Shown here piece after piece: positions 10,321 through 19,361 of a stretch of DNA of 64,000 nt. The translations under genes were made by a program, and so were the position numbers. The stretch lies in assembly GCA_016218725.1 (NCBI GenBank), contig JACRDB010000075.1:1-64000 (forward strand), given 5' to 3'. The DNA comes from Deltaproteobacteria bacterium. GTDB lineage: Bacteria; Myxococcota_A; Polyangia; Polyangiales; Ga0077539. The first letter of the stretch is position 1, and each line of letters starts with the position of its first letter. The notes below the pieces were generated by a model. That model did not search any database. It saw only the letters and a list, made by a program, of their open reading frames with translations, and was not told where the DNA came from.

Positions 10321-11384
10321 TGCAAGGCGCCCCCACGGAGGACCCCGGGCTCACCCCCCTGGACGACCTCTCCCGGGCCTGGGCTACGCCCGGCCACGGC
10401 CCCCGCCTCAAGGCCGTGCTGGAGGGCGCCCGGAGCCTCCGCCAGAGGCTCCTGGCCATGGCCCCGGTGGCCTGCGTGCGCACGCTCCCCATCACCACGC
10501 TGCTCTACCCGACGAAATACGCCCTCTGGGGCGCGGCGCTGTCGCCCGCCCCGTACGTGATCATGACGCACCGGGCCCTCCTGGTGCGCTTCCTCCAGGG
10601 CGAGCGCCGCCGGACGCTGCTCTTCAACCCCACGGACCCCGAGAGGTCCCGCCGGACGCCCTTCTTCGCCCGGATGATCGAGCGCTTCGGCGAGCGCATG
10701 ACCAACCTCATGGTGCGCAGGAGCCCCCCCCTGGAGACCCAGCTCCAGGCCCTCGGGGTCTCCCCGGAGGACATTGACTACGTGGCCTTCGATCACTTCC
10801 ACACCCAGGACCTGCGAGGGCTCCTGGGCACCGCCGACGGAGCCCTGCGGCCCCGGTTCCCCAACGCCACGCTCCTGTGTCCCAGGACCGAGTGGGACGA
10901 CTGGGACGACCTGCACCCCATGCAGCGGGCCTGGTTCGTCCCGGATGGCAAGCAGAACGTCAACACCCACCACGTGCGCTTCACCCACGGGGACCTGTGC
11001 CTGGGGGAAGGCGCCCTCCTGGTGCGCACCCCGGGCCACACCTCGGGGAATCAAACCCTCTTCCTCCGGACGGACCAGGGTGTGTGGGGCTGTAGCGAAA
11101 ACGGCACCTGCGCGGACAACTGGTCCCCGAAGGCCTCCCGGATCCCCGGCGTGGCCTCCCACGCCCGCACCCTGGCCGTGGACGTGGTGCTCAACAGCAA
11201 CACCGTCGAGGGCGGCGCCGATCAGTACACCTCCATGATGCTCGAAAAGACCGTCGTGGACCCGGTGCCCTCCAGACCCGAGTTCATCCAGCTCTTCCCC
11301 TCCAGCGAGGTCACCCCGGACCTCCTGGCCCCGGGGCTGTCCCCCACCTTCGTCCATGGCAGCATCTCCCACGGGAGCCCGTAA
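10320..11384 (+). CDS. MBL-fold metal-dependent hydrolase
   Basis: 354 residues; ATG at 10320 overlaps the stop of the acyl-CoA dehydrogenase (TGATG). The metallo-beta-lactamase fold is indicated by the HxHxxDxxG-like motif FDHFHTQDLRG, and by TPGHTSGNQTLF, which would supply a further metal-ligand His. The N-terminal ~100 residues lack obvious motifs. The substrate is unknown; coupling to a dehydrogenase suggests a role in acyl or lactone catabolism, but this is inference. The frame upstream of 10320 belongs to the dehydrogenase and is not part of this gene. Confidence 0.83.
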
Positions 11385-11388
11385 CCCG

Positions 11389-11455
11389 CTGGAATTCCAG
11401 TGGTTACGCCCAATAGACCCCGTTTCGCACTAAATTTTTCCACCACCACTGGAAT
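11389..11455. repeat. nested palindromes downstream of the MBL gene
   Basis: A perfect 12-bp palindrome CTGGAATTCCAG (11389-11400) overlaps the left arm of a perfect 10-bp inverted repeat, ATTCCAGTGG (11394-11403) with CCACTGGAAT (11446-11455). The enclosed 42 bp are AT-rich and include a run of five T. It starts 5 bp after the MBL-hydrolase stop and ends 84 bp before the next gene, so it could be a terminator-like structure or an operator. Confidence 0.5.
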
Positions 11456-11538
11456 CGGTCCCTGGCGGGGGGCGTTCTTGCCGGAAATGGTGACCGGGAG
11501 GCTTCCCGGGGGGTGGAAGGTGCTAAATTCATTCCGAC

Positions 11539-12291
11539 GTGCGCAAACTGCGCGAGCGACTCGGCCCACTGGACGCGGACGACTACCTCCGTCTGGCGCT
11601 CGGGTCGCCCTCACCCGCGGCGGCGGCGGTGTTCGCGGAGAAGGGCCTGCAGGGCAGCGGGCCCGCGGTGGACCCGGAGGTCACGGTGCTGCTCCTCCGG
11701 GAGGTCTTTCGCGCGCACCTGCAGGCCCGCAGGGTCCGCAGCGCCCACGCGGTGGCCAGGAAGATGGTGGCCCTCGGGGCCCTGCCGGAGATCGCCTACG
11801 CGGACCTTGGCCGCGCGTGCTCGGCCCTGGGCTGGTGGCCCCAGGCGGCGCAGGCCTACCGCATGGCGGCGCGCCACGCCCCGGCCCGGCGCCGGGCGAT
11901 GCACTGGGAGGCCGTGGGCACGGCCCTGCACCACGCCCGCCGCCCGGAGGACGCCCTGGCCGCCCTGGAGCGCGCGGGCCGCTGGGCCCTGACCACCCGG
12001 CCCCTGCACCGGGCCCACGCGGCCCTGGTGCGCCTGGACGGTGGCGCCACGGAGGTGAGCCTCCAGGGCGTGCTGGAGGACCTGGAGACCGCCCCCTGCG
12101 GCGAGGGCTACGGGCGCTACATCGCCGGGCTCCTCCGGGAGGCCCTCGGGGACTCCCCCCGGGCCCAGCAGCACCTCCGGGCCTTTGTCCGCAGGAACCG
12201 CCACGACGCCACACGCGCCGTCACCCTCGCCACGGAGCTGCGCCGGGCCAGGAGGACGCTCCGGCGGCTGCGGCACGCCGCCGCGGAGTGA
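11539..12291 (+). CDS. TPR-like protein
   Basis: 250 residues from GTG 11539, all alpha-helical in appearance with tetratricopeptide-like repeats, for example ALPEIAYADLGRACSALGWWPQAAQAYRM split over two helices, HWEAVGTALHHARRPEDALAAL and YIAGLLREALGDSPRAQQHL. No signal peptide, so probably a cytoplasmic scaffold or adaptor. It sits 28 bp before the prepilin peptidase gene on the same strand; this may reflect co-transcription with pilus or secretion functions, but no direct link is visible. Confidence 0.75.
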   Translation: MRKLRERLGPLDADDYLRLALGSPSPAAAAVFAEKGLQGSGPAVDPEVTVLLLREVFRAHLQARRVRSAHAVARKMVALGALPEIAYADLGRACSALGWWPQAAQAYRMAARHAPARRRAMHWEAVGTALHHARRPEDALAALERAGRWALTTRPLHRAHAALVRLDGGATEVSLQGVLEDLETAPCGEGYGRYIAGLLREALGDSPRAQQHLRAFVRRNRHDATRAVTLATELRRARRTLRRLRHAAAE

Positions 12292-12319
12292 CCTGCGTGC
12301 CGCAGGGTGTGGGTGGGTG

Positions 12320-13210
12320 ATGCAGGCGCAGGACCTGCCGCTGTGGATCCTTCGGGTGTTCGCCCTGGCGTGGGGGGCGGTGTGGGGGAGCTTCGCCAAC
12401 GTGGTGATCTACCGATGGCCGCGGGAGCTGTCGGTGCTGCGCCCGGGCTCCCGGTGTCCGTCCTGCGAGACGCCCATCAAGCCGTACGACAACGTCCCGG
12501 TGCTCGGGTGGCTGTGGCTCCGAGGGCGCTGCCGGAGCTGCAAGGCCGCGATCTCCGCGCGCTACCCGCTGGTGGAGGCGGTGTACGCCCTGGCGGCCCT
12601 CGGGCTCGCGGACCGGGCCTGGCGCGCGGACCCGTCGCAGCCCGCGAGCCTCGCGCTGGCGGTGTCCCTGGTGCATTTCGCCTTCGCGTGGACCCTCCTC
12701 ACGGCGTCGTTCATCGACCTGGAGACGCTGCTCATCCCGGACGTCCTGTCGCTGCCGGGCATCGCCCTGGGCCTGGCGGTGAGCGTGTGGCTCCCGGCCG
12801 CCGGGGTCCCGTGGCGGGTCGCGCTCCAGGGCGCGCTCCTCGGGGCGGCGCTGCCGGTGCTCTTTCATTACGGCTGGAAGCTCTTGCGAAAGCGCGAGGG
12901 CATGGGCCTCGGGGACGCCAAGCTCCTGGCCATGATCGGCGCGCTGGAGGGCCCCTCGGGGGTGCTCTTCGCGCTGAGCTTCGGGGCGCTCCAGGGCCTC
13001 GGCGCGGTGCTGCTCTCGCAGGTCACCGGCTGGCGCCTCGGGCCCGAGCCCGAGGAGGCGCCCGCGGAGTCCCCCGCGGAGTCCCCGGAGCCCGGCTCGC
13101 TCCAGGCGGAGATCCCCTTCGGGCCCTTCCTGGGGCTCGCCGCGCTGGAGTACCTCTTCGGCGGTGACCGGCTGGTGGAGGCCTGGCTGGCGCTCCTGCG
13201 CGGGGAGTAG
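12320..13210 (+). CDS. pilD: prepilin peptidase / N-methyltransferase (type IV pilin or T2SS)
   Basis: 296 residues from ATG 12320. Inner-membrane aspartic protease that cleaves type IV prepilins or pseudopilins and methylates the new N-terminus. The N-terminal cytoplasmic domain has paired cysteines CPSC and CRSC after GSFANVVIYRWPRE. The two catalytic aspartates are visible in SFIDLETLLIPD and GMGLGDAKLLAMIG. There are several hydrophobic segments, as expected. A Pro/Glu-rich insertion (EPEEAPAESPAESPEPG) near the C-terminus is unusual. It is convergent with the DUF547 gene, with a 4-bp gap. No pilin genes are in the window. Confidence 0.93.
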   Translation: MQAQDLPLWILRVFALAWGAVWGSFANVVIYRWPRELSVLRPGSRCPSCETPIKPYDNVPVLGWLWLRGRCRSCKAAISARYPLVEAVYALAALGLADRAWRADPSQPASLALAVSLVHFAFAWTLLTASFIDLETLLIPDVLSLPGIALGLAVSVWLPAAGVPWRVALQGALLGAALPVLFHYGWKLLRKREGMGLGDAKLLAMIGALEGPSGVLFALSFGALQGLGAVLLSQVTGWRLGPEPEEAPAESPAESPEPGSLQAEIPFGPFLGLAALEYLFGGDRLVEAWLALLRGE

Positions 13211-13214
13211 AGCC

Positions 13215-13976
13215 CTACTCTACCTTTGGGACGATGGACCAGTGGTAGGCCCCGAAGGAGACCTTCGGGCGCCGCGGAGGCTTCTCCAGGAAGGCGCGGG
13301 CCTCGCCCGGGTCGAGGAAGGGGGCCACCCACCCGAGGAGCGCGTCCCCCGGGGGGAAATCCCCGCGGTAGAGGGAGCACAGGTACGGCAGTCGGACGCG
13401 GGCCCTCGCGGCCTCCACCACGACCTCCGAGGCCAGGTACGACCGGGTGGCCGTGGTGAGCTGTCGATCGAGCTCCGCGGCCCCATAGGACCGGATGGGC
13501 GGGCACGACACGGCCCCACAATTGAGGGCGAAGTGCACCCTCGGGTCGAGGGAGGCCGGCATGGACCGGAGCCGCGGGTCGTCCTCCCGGGCGGGGCGCC
13601 AGAAGGTCCACGGGGCGGGGCGGTTCCTCCGGAGGATCGCATGCTCGATCAGGTGGAGGGGATAACGCCGCCCCTGGAGCGAGTACGCCGCGCGCTGGAA
13701 CACCCCGAGGGTGGTCATGAGCGAGCCCCGCAGGCCCCACGCGGCGATGGCGTGGCGCATCAGGGCGTTGTAGACATTGACCCAGAAGGCCACCCGGGAG
13801 GGGTCGTCCGGCAGGCGCGAGGGGTCCACGGAGCCCAGCGCCCCGGAGAGTCGAGTGAGCTCCGGGGTGACCGCGCCATCGAGCGCCCGAGCCGCCGCCA
13901 GGAGCTCCCGTGAGAGCCCCACGGGGTCCTCCGGGGCGTGGGTTCCGTCGGGCTGGTTCAGGGTCTCCGTGGCCAC
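13215..13976 (-). CDS. DUF547 domain protein
   Basis: 253 residues if started at GTG 13974-13976 (VATETLNQPDG...); the longer frame to 14849 runs antisense through the kinase and is rejected. DUF547 hallmarks: FWVNVYNALMRHAI, HLIEHAILRR, DPRVHFALNCGAVSCPPI and a C-terminal LPYLCSLYRGDF. The conserved His and Cys of the family (HFALNCGAxSCP) are present, consistent with a papain/NlpC-like proposal for related proteins, but no activity is established. No signal peptide at this start. It is divergent from the kinase at 14016 with 39 bp between them. Confidence 0.85.
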   Translation of the reverse strand: MATETLNQPDGTHAPEDPVGLSRELLAAARALDGAVTPELTRLSGALGSVDPSRLPDDPSRVAFWVNVYNALMRHAIAAWGLRGSLMTTLGVFQRAAYSLQGRRYPLHLIEHAILRRNRPAPWTFWRPAREDDPRLRSMPASLDPRVHFALNCGAVSCPPIRSYGAAELDRQLTTATRSYLASEVVVEAARARVRLPYLCSLYRGDFPPGDALLGWVAPFLDPGEARAFLEKPPRRPKVSFGAYHWSIVPKVE

Positions 13977-14015
13977 GGTGGGAGCCCGAGCGTAGCACCT
14001 CGTCCCGGAGGTGCG

Positions 14016-15596
14016 ATGCGTGTACGCTCCCGGCGCACCGTCGTGAGCGCGCCGCCGCAATGCCCCCGGTGTGGGAGCCCTCGCACCGCCCTCGACGCGC
14101 GGTTCTGCCAGATCTGCGGGGGGCGGCTCCTGCCGCCGGATATGCCCACGGACCCGCTCCTGGGCAAGACCGTCCTCGGGCGCTACACGCTCCAGAGCCT
14201 CCTTGGCGAGGGGGGCATGGGCCGGGTCTACCTGGCCGAGCAGCGCCTGGGCGAGGGCTCCCGCCGCGTGGCCGTGAAGGTTCTGGCCGCCGCCCGGGGC
14301 AACGACGACTACATCGTCACGCGCTTCCGCCGGGAGGCGTCCACCATCGCGGCCCTGACGCACCCGAACACCATTCGTATTCATGACTATGGTGAAGAGG
14401 GCGGGCGCTTCATTTCGGTGATGGAGTACGTCCCGGGCGGGAGCCTCGCGGAGCTCCTGGCCCGGGAGGTGGTCACGCCGGAGCGCGCCGAGTGCATCGC
14501 GTGGCAGGTGGCCGGGGCCCTCCAGGAGGCCCACGACGCAGGGATCGTGCACCGGGACCTGAAGCCCGAGAACATTCTCCTGACGCACGTCGGCGGCGTC
14601 GAGACCGCCAAGGTCGTGGATTTTGGCATCGCCCGGAGGCCCCCGGCCCCGGGGGAGAAGCCCCTCACGGTGCTCGGGACCATGCTCGGGACCCCGGCCT
14701 TCATGGCCCCGGAGCAGTTCCGAGGGGAGCCCGCGGACGCCCGGGCGGACGTGTACGCCCTGGCCCTGGTGTTCTACCAGCTCCTCTCCGGGGGGAGGCT
14801 CCCCTGGGCGGCCTCGTCCACCATGGAGTGGGCGGACATGCACCTGCACCGGGCCCCGAAGCCCCTGTCGGAGCAGCCCGGCGTGGGGGAGCTCCCGCCG
14901 CGCTATGAGCCCGCCCTCTCCCGCGCCCTGGCCAAGGACCCAAAGGACCGCACGGCCTCCACGCTGGCCTTCCTCCGGGACCTCACCGGGCAGGAGGGGC
15001 CGCCGGAGGGCCCTCGGGCCCAGAGCCCGCGGCAGCGCGTGCCCACCGTCGTCGGGGGCCCGTCGGCCCCGGCGCTGCCGTCCGAGAGGCCCCCGGCGGT
15101 GCCCCTCAAGGGCTCCAGGGCGGGCTTCCTCGCGGTGGTGCTGCTGAGCGTCGCCCTGGGCTATGGACTCGTTCGGCTCTACCAGCGCTGGGCGAGCCGC
15201 GCGCCCGCGCCCACCCCCGTGAGCCTCGACGCCGCGCTGGATGCATCACGGGATGCATCGCAAGATGCATCGCTGGAGGTCGCGAGGCACAGGGCCCGGC
15301 GCACGCTCCAGCGGGGCATGACCGCGGTGGACGCCCTGGACCTCGCGGGCGCCGTGGCGGCCCTGGCGGAGCTCCAGGCGCGCCCTACCTTGCCCGCCGC
15401 GGAGGTGGAGCCCCTGAGGAGGGCCCTGGAGGCCCAGGGGAGCGCCGAGGTCCAGCGCCTCCTGGCGGCCGAGTGCTCCAAGGCCCAGGAGCAGGCTTGC
15501 CTACTCCGTTCGGTCCGCGCGGACAGCGCCGCGAGGCGGCGCTTCACGCGCCGGTGCCCGGCGCCGACCTGTCCGGCCAGACCCCTGCGGCGTTGA
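14016..15596 (+). CDS. Ser/Thr protein kinase with N-terminal zinc ribbon and one TM segment
   Basis: 526 residues from ATG 14016, with GGAGG 4 nt upstream. A zinc-ribbon-like motif (CPRC at 16-19 and FCQICGG at about 31-37) precedes a Hanks-type kinase domain at about 50-320: LGEGGMGRVYLAE, VAVKVL, HRDLKPENILL, VVDFGIARR and GTPAFMAPEQ. A TM helix at about 370-390 (FLAVVLLSVALGYGLVRLY) leads to a helical C-terminal region, presumably periplasmic. Between TM and helices the sequence has three DAS tripeptides encoded by a 12-bp repeat with non-preferred codons. All catalytic residues are intact. The substrate is unknown. Confidence 0.93.
   Translation: MRVRSRRTVVSAPPQCPRCGSPRTALDARFCQICGGRLLPPDMPTDPLLGKTVLGRYTLQSLLGEGGMGRVYLAEQRLGEGSRRVAVKVLAAARGNDDYIVTRFRREASTIAALTHPNTIRIHDYGEEGGRFISVMEYVPGGSLAELLAREVVTPERAECIAWQVAGALQEAHDAGIVHRDLKPENILLTHVGGVETAKVVDFGIARRPPAPGEKPLTVLGTMLGTPAFMAPEQFRGEPADARADVYALALVFYQLLSGGRLPWAASSTMEWADMHLHRAPKPLSEQPGVGELPPRYEPALSRALAKDPKDRTASTLAFLRDLTGQEGPPEGPRAQSPRQRVPTVVGGPSAPALPSERPPAVPLKGSRAGFLAVVLLSVALGYGLVRLYQRWASRAPAPTPVSLDAALDASRDASQDASLEVARHRARRTLQRGMTAVDALDLAGAVAALAELQARPTLPAAEVEPLRRALEAQGSAEVQRLLAAECSKAQEQACLLRSVRADSAARRRFTRRCPAPTCPARPLRR
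15240..15275. repeat. three 12-bp tandem repeats, each with the palindrome GATGCATC
   Basis: GATGCATC occurs at 15240-15247, 15252-15259 and 15264-15271, exactly 12 bp apart, inside the kinase gene. It encodes D-A-S with GAT GCA TCA/TCG, codons that are rare among the neighbouring genes, which prefer GAC GCC TCC. Confidence 0.7.
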
Positions 15597-15896
15597 CCCC
15601 ACACCCTCCGAGGTGGTCCAGACGGCGCCCCTGACGCCTCCGGGGCACTTCGTCGCGGTGATGATTACCTGGAAGAAATACCGACGACATGGCGCCGCGG
15701 TGACAGGAAGTGTCGCATGACTGACACTTCCGGTCGGCGGGAACCGGAGGTAGAGTACGCAGGTGGGCGTGGTCGTGAGCGTGTGGTCTGGCATCATCCC
15801 TGCTAGAGGTTTTTGGATCGTGAAGCGCGGGAGCTGGCCGGGTCGGGCGTCTGCGCTGGGATCGGGCCGGAGCGGCGCGGCGAGGTGTCGAAGGGA
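15597..15896. other. 300-bp intergenic region with one strong hairpin
   Basis: Between the kinase stop and the DnaJ-TPR start. GGAAGTGTC (15706-15714) and GACACTTCC (15723-15731) form a perfect 9-bp stem with an 8-base loop, without a following T run. It could be an operator or a weak terminator. No small ORF here looks coding. Confidence 0.55.
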
Positions 15897-17636
15897 ATGC
15901 ATAGGACAGCGCGAGATGGGGTCGCCGTGAGCGCGGCGGCGGGCTTGACGGCGGTGGAGCAGGCGGCCATCGAGGGGATGCATGCACGCATTGGCCAGAC
16001 CCACTACGAGCTCCTCGGGGTGGGCACCGGGGCCACGGTGGAGGAGGTTCGCCACGCGTACTACGAGCTGTGCAAGCGCTTCCACCCGGACGTGTACTAC
16101 CGCCGGGACGTGGGGGCTCACGCGGCGCGGCTGTCGGAGATCTTCCACGCCTTGACCACGGCCTTCGAGGCGCTGGCGAACCCTACGCGGAGGACGCAGT
16201 ACGACATACGGATCGGGCTTCGGCCGCCGCCGCCGGTGGTGGCGCCGGGGATGGGCGGGGCGCCGTCGGGGACCTGGGTTCGGGGCGGGCGTCCGGGGAG
16301 CGGGCCTCAGCCGATCCAGCCTTCGGCGGCGATGGACCCGGAGGCCGAGGCCCAGCGCAGGGCCGAGGCGGCGCGGCGCTTCCAGCAGTTGCAGCCGAAG
16401 CGGCCCTCGTCGCCGAGCGTGCGGGCCGTCCAGGACGAGGCGACGCCGACGCCGATGGCCGCGCCGCCACCGATGGTGGCGCCGCCGGGCGCTGGGAAGC
16501 TCCGGGGTGCCAGGGCGACGCCGGGCTCCTCGCCGCGGGTGCCCATGGTGGGGTCCGGAGGTACGCCGGGGACGGCGCCGGGGGTGGCGCCGAGGCCGGC
16601 GCCGATGACACCCCGGCACCCGACGCCCACGGCGCCGATGGCGCCGGTGCCCTTAGCCCCGCAGGGGAGCGCGCCGCGGGCGAACACGCCTCCAGGGCCC
16701 CTGGCGCCCGCGGCGCCGCGCGCGCCGGACGCTGCCGCCGTGGCGCCCGCCGCGGCGCCCCAAGGCACTGCGGGCCAGGGGACGGCGTCCGCGCCCACGC
16801 CTCCATCCCCCGTGGCGCCTGCGGTATCGGACGGCGCGGCGACCACGGGCCCGTGGGCGGCGATCCCTGCGGTGGCGGGGCCTCCCACGCCGGGGCCGCT
16901 GTGGGAGAACCGCTCGGCGACGCCGGAGCCCTCGGTGGCGATGCAGTCGCTGCTCCGGGCCAGGGTGGAGAAGGCCAAGGCTGAGCGCGGGGCACAGGCG
17001 CGGGGGCTCCTTGACCAGGCCGAGCGGGAGCTGGCCGGGGGTCGGGGCCAGGAGGCCCTCGGGCTGGCGCGCCAGGCGGCGGAGCTCGCCCCGGACGACG
17101 AGGCCATCCGCCAGCGGGCGTCCAGGGTCGAGCGGGCGCTCTCGCAGAGCAACGGTCAGACCGCCGAGGGCTCGCCGGAGGGTGCCTCACTGGGGAGTGC
17201 CTCGCAGGGGGGTGCTTCGCAAGGGGGTGCTTCGCAAGGGGGTGCTTCGCAGGGGGGTGCCTCGCAAGGGGGGGGGGCCAACGGGGAGCTCGAGCGCTGC
17301 CTGACGTACGCGCGGCGCGCGGAGGGGGTGTCCAACTGGAGCGCCGCGGCCCAGCTCTGGGAGGCCGCGGCGAAGATCCGGGACACGGACGCGGACCTGT
17401 GGCTCAACGCGGCGCGGTCGCTGCTCCAGGCGGGGGAGCGCACCAACCACGCGGTGGAGCTCTGCCGACGCGCGGTGACCCTGGCGCCGGAGCGCCTGGA
17501 GCCCAACGTCTGCCTGGCGCAGCTCCTGCTGCGGGCGGGGCTGGTGGCCTCGGCGAGGGCGGCTTATGAGACGGCGCGGAGGCTTCAGCCCTCGGCCCCG
17601 GCGGTGCTGGAGCTGGCGGCCCGGTTCTCGCGCTGA
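15897..17636 (+). CDS. DnaJ-domain protein with C-terminal TPR
   Basis: 579 residues from ATG 15897 (preceded by AAGGG); GTG 15927 or a TTG at 15813 are alternatives. The J domain covers about residues 35-100 (HYELLGVGTGATVEEVRHAY, then CKRFHPDVYYRR with the HPD motif near residue 63), enough to stimulate an Hsp70. There are no Gly/Phe or zinc-finger regions, so it is a class C-type J protein. A long Pro/Ala/Gly-rich linker, a five-fold SQGGA repeat and then two or more TPR units (AARSLLQAGERTNHAVELCR, AQLLLRAGLVASARAAYETA) follow. It may present TPR-bound clients to DnaK. This layout recurs in delta-proteobacterial genomes; the partner is not known. Confidence 0.87.
   Translation: MHRTARDGVAVSAAAGLTAVEQAAIEGMHARIGQTHYELLGVGTGATVEEVRHAYYELCKRFHPDVYYRRDVGAHAARLSEIFHALTTAFEALANPTRRTQYDIRIGLRPPPPVVAPGMGGAPSGTWVRGGRPGSGPQPIQPSAAMDPEAEAQRRAEAARRFQQLQPKRPSSPSVRAVQDEATPTPMAAPPPMVAPPGAGKLRGARATPGSSPRVPMVGSGGTPGTAPGVAPRPAPMTPRHPTPTAPMAPVPLAPQGSAPRANTPPGPLAPAAPRAPDAAAVAPAAAPQGTAGQGTASAPTPPSPVAPAVSDGAATTGPWAAIPAVAGPPTPGPLWENRSATPEPSVAMQSLLRARVEKAKAERGAQARGLLDQAERELAGGRGQEALGLARQAAELAPDDEAIRQRASRVERALSQSNGQTAEGSPEGASLGSASQGGASQGGASQGGASQGGASQGGGANGELERCLTYARRAEGVSNWSAAAQLWEAAAKIRDTDADLWLNAARSLLQAGERTNHAVELCRRAVTLAPERLEPNVCLAQLLLRAGLVASARAAYETARRLQPSAPAVLELAARFSR
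17199..17273. repeat. five 15-bp tandem repeats encoding Ala-Ser-Gln-Gly-Gly
   Basis: The unit GCNTCGCARGGGGGT is repeated five times head to tail inside the DnaJ-TPR gene, differing only at wobble bases, and runs into a G-rich tract ending near 17278. It encodes a flexible ASQGG linker. Such a slippage-prone tract may vary in copy number between strains. Confidence 0.85.
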
Positions 17637-17728
17637 GCCCAAGGCCCCTAAGCCTTTCTGAGGGGCATCGCCCTTCGGGGGTGCCGGGCGGTTGCGCCGG
17701 GGTGCGGCCGGGGTCATGCTCGGCGGCC

Positions 17729-18631
17729 ATGCGTAGACGCATACAAATTGGGGGCCTTGCCTGGGCGCTGCTGCTCTCCGGGGCGTCGGGGTGTCGGGAG
17801 GCGCCGGGGACCTCGGCGGCGCGGGTGGCGACGTTCAATATCCGGCGCTTCGGGGTGGAGGCGACGGACCTGGGACGGCTGTCCTCGGTGCTGCTGGAGA
17901 CGCGCGCGGCGGTGGTGGCGGTGCAGGAGATCGAGCGCGAGGCGCCCTTTGAGGCGCTGGAGGCGGCGCTCGGCCGGGCGCCGGGCGGGGGCCGCTGGGC
18001 GCACGTGCTGTCGCAGTGTGGCGGCGGGCGGGGCATGCGCCTGGGGTTCCTGTACGACGCTTCGCGGGTGGCGCTGGTGGAGGCGAGGGAGTACCCGGAG
18101 CTGGACCCCGGGGGCGGGGGTCGCTGCGGCGAGGGGGAGCGCCCAGGGCTCCTCGGGGTGTTCGCGGCGCCGGGGGGGCCGAGGGTGCACCTGGTGAACA
18201 TGCACCTCCCGGCGGGGCCGGAGCCTGAGCGGGTGGCGCGCCGGAGGGTGCAATGGGACCGCGCGCTGGCGGTGGCGGCGGGGCTCCGTCGCGGGGGGGC
18301 GTCGCGGGTGCTGGTGCTCGGGGACGCCAACTCCACGGGCTGGGCGCAGGACGCCCAGGGCGAGCGCACGTTCATCGAGGGAGCGGTGTCCGACGCGGGG
18401 CTGGCGCTGCCCTCGGGGGCGCTGCGGTGCACGGAGTACTGGCGGGGCGCCCCGGGGGTGCTGGTGCCGTCGCTGCTGGACCACGTGGCGGCCACGCCGG
18501 GGGTGGTGGCGTCGGCGCGGGTGGGCGGATACTGCGCGCGCCTCGCCTGCGCGCGGATCGCCGAGGCCGACGTCCCGGAGGACTACCGCACGGTGAGTGA
18601 TCACTGCCCCGTGGTGCTGGAGCTCCGGTGA
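17729..18631 (+). CDS. endonuclease/exonuclease/phosphatase-family lipoprotein
   Basis: 300 residues from ATG 17729 (MRRRIQIGGLAWALLLSGAS then GC), a lipoprotein signal with Cys near residue 22. The EEP (DNase I-like) fold is shown by VATFNIRRFG, AVVAVQEIE (metal-binding Glu), VHLVNMHLPAG (catalytic His), VLVLGDANST (Asp/Asn pair) and a C-terminal SDHCPVVLEL (catalytic Asp-His). All core residues are present. As an exported member it could be an extracellular nuclease or a phosphoesterase of the sphingomyelinase/phosphatase type; sequence alone does not choose. It has an unusual Cys-rich insertion around LRCTEYW and GYCARLACARI. Confidence 0.87.
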   Translation: MRRRIQIGGLAWALLLSGASGCREAPGTSAARVATFNIRRFGVEATDLGRLSSVLLETRAAVVAVQEIEREAPFEALEAALGRAPGGGRWAHVLSQCGGGRGMRLGFLYDASRVALVEAREYPELDPGGGGRCGEGERPGLLGVFAAPGGPRVHLVNMHLPAGPEPERVARRRVQWDRALAVAAGLRRGGASRVLVLGDANSTGWAQDAQGERTFIEGAVSDAGLALPSGALRCTEYWRGAPGVLVPSLLDHVAATPGVVASARVGGYCARLACARIAEADVPEDYRTVSDHCPVVLELR

Positions 18632-18636
18632 CCGGT

Positions 18637-18652
18637 CATGCACGGTTGCATG
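18637..18652. promoter_or_regulatory. perfect inverted repeat upstream of the XRE regulator
   Basis: CATGCA-CGGT-TGCATG lies 32-47 bp before the XRE start codon, the usual place for an autoregulatory operator. A related TGCAT-type palindrome is found after the partner gene (20239-20252). Confidence 0.45.
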
Positions 18653-18683
18653 GGGCTTGGCGGGGTGGTAGGATGTAGTCGTC

Positions 18684-19361
18684 ATGAGCGAGGCATCAGC
18701 GCGCGGGGCGCGGGGCGGCGGGCTCGACGGCGTGCGGGTGCGCGCGCGGCGGCTGGAGCTCCGGATGACCCAGGCGGAGCTGGCGCGCCGCAGCGGGCTC
18801 TCGCAGGAGGCCATCTCCCGGCTGGAGAGCGGCAAGATCAAGGGGCTCATGCAGTCCACCCAGGAGGGCCTGGCCCACGCCCTGGGGGTCACCGTGCCCT
18901 ACCTCCGCGGCGAGGCCGAGGAGCCCCTCCCGGAGGGCCACGGACCGGCGGGCGGCGGCGCGCCTCCGGGCCATGGACCCGCGGGGGTCAGCGCCCCGAC
19001 GCTCGTACGAGACGAGGTGGACCCCATGAACCTCGCCCTGGATCGGGCCTTTGACCCGCGCCGTCATGAGCTCCTCGATGCGCTCTCCGTTCGGGAGGCG
19101 CTGCGGGACACCGACCGTCGTCTCCAGGACCGCGTGGACCTCCTGGCCGCCGCCCGCCAGTGGCTCGACGCCGCCGCGGAGCTTCGACGGCAGCACATCC
19201 CCGTCACCAGCGAGAACCTCCTCCTGCACCTGGGCACCACCCCCAGGGCCGCGCAGGAGCGCGCCAACGCGGCCAACGCCGCGGGGGACGCCCGCGCCCG
19301 GGAGCTCGGCGTCGAGCCCGGCAGCGCCCGGGTGCAGCTCCCGACGCGCCGCCGACGCTAG
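18684..19361 (+). CDS. XRE-family transcriptional regulator
   Basis: 225 residues from ATG 18684. The N-terminal HTH_3 domain is at about residues 17-75: VRARRLELRMTQAELARRSG, LSQEAISRLESGKIKG, LAHALGVTVPYLRGE. A Pro/Gly linker and a helical C-terminal domain follow (about 110-215), possibly for dimerisation or binding the partner peptidase. It is the first gene of a pair with an ImmA/IrrE-type metallopeptidase (19498-20214), a layout known from mobile-element repressors and from stress or toxin-antitoxin-like switches. Palindromes before the start, across the stop and after the partner suggest autoregulation. Confidence 0.9.
   Translation: MSEASARGARGGGLDGVRVRARRLELRMTQAELARRSGLSQEAISRLESGKIKGLMQSTQEGLAHALGVTVPYLRGEAEEPLPEGHGPAGGGAPPGHGPAGVSAPTLVRDEVDPMNLALDRAFDPRRHELLDALSVREALRDTDRRLQDRVDLLAAARQWLDAAAELRRQHIPVTSENLLLHLGTTPRAAQERANAANAAGDARARELGVEPGSARVQLPTRRRR

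Noticed and set aside
17199..17273. Possible CRISPR-like repeat
   Set aside because: Repeats are contiguous without spacers and encode a Gly-rich linker in frame.
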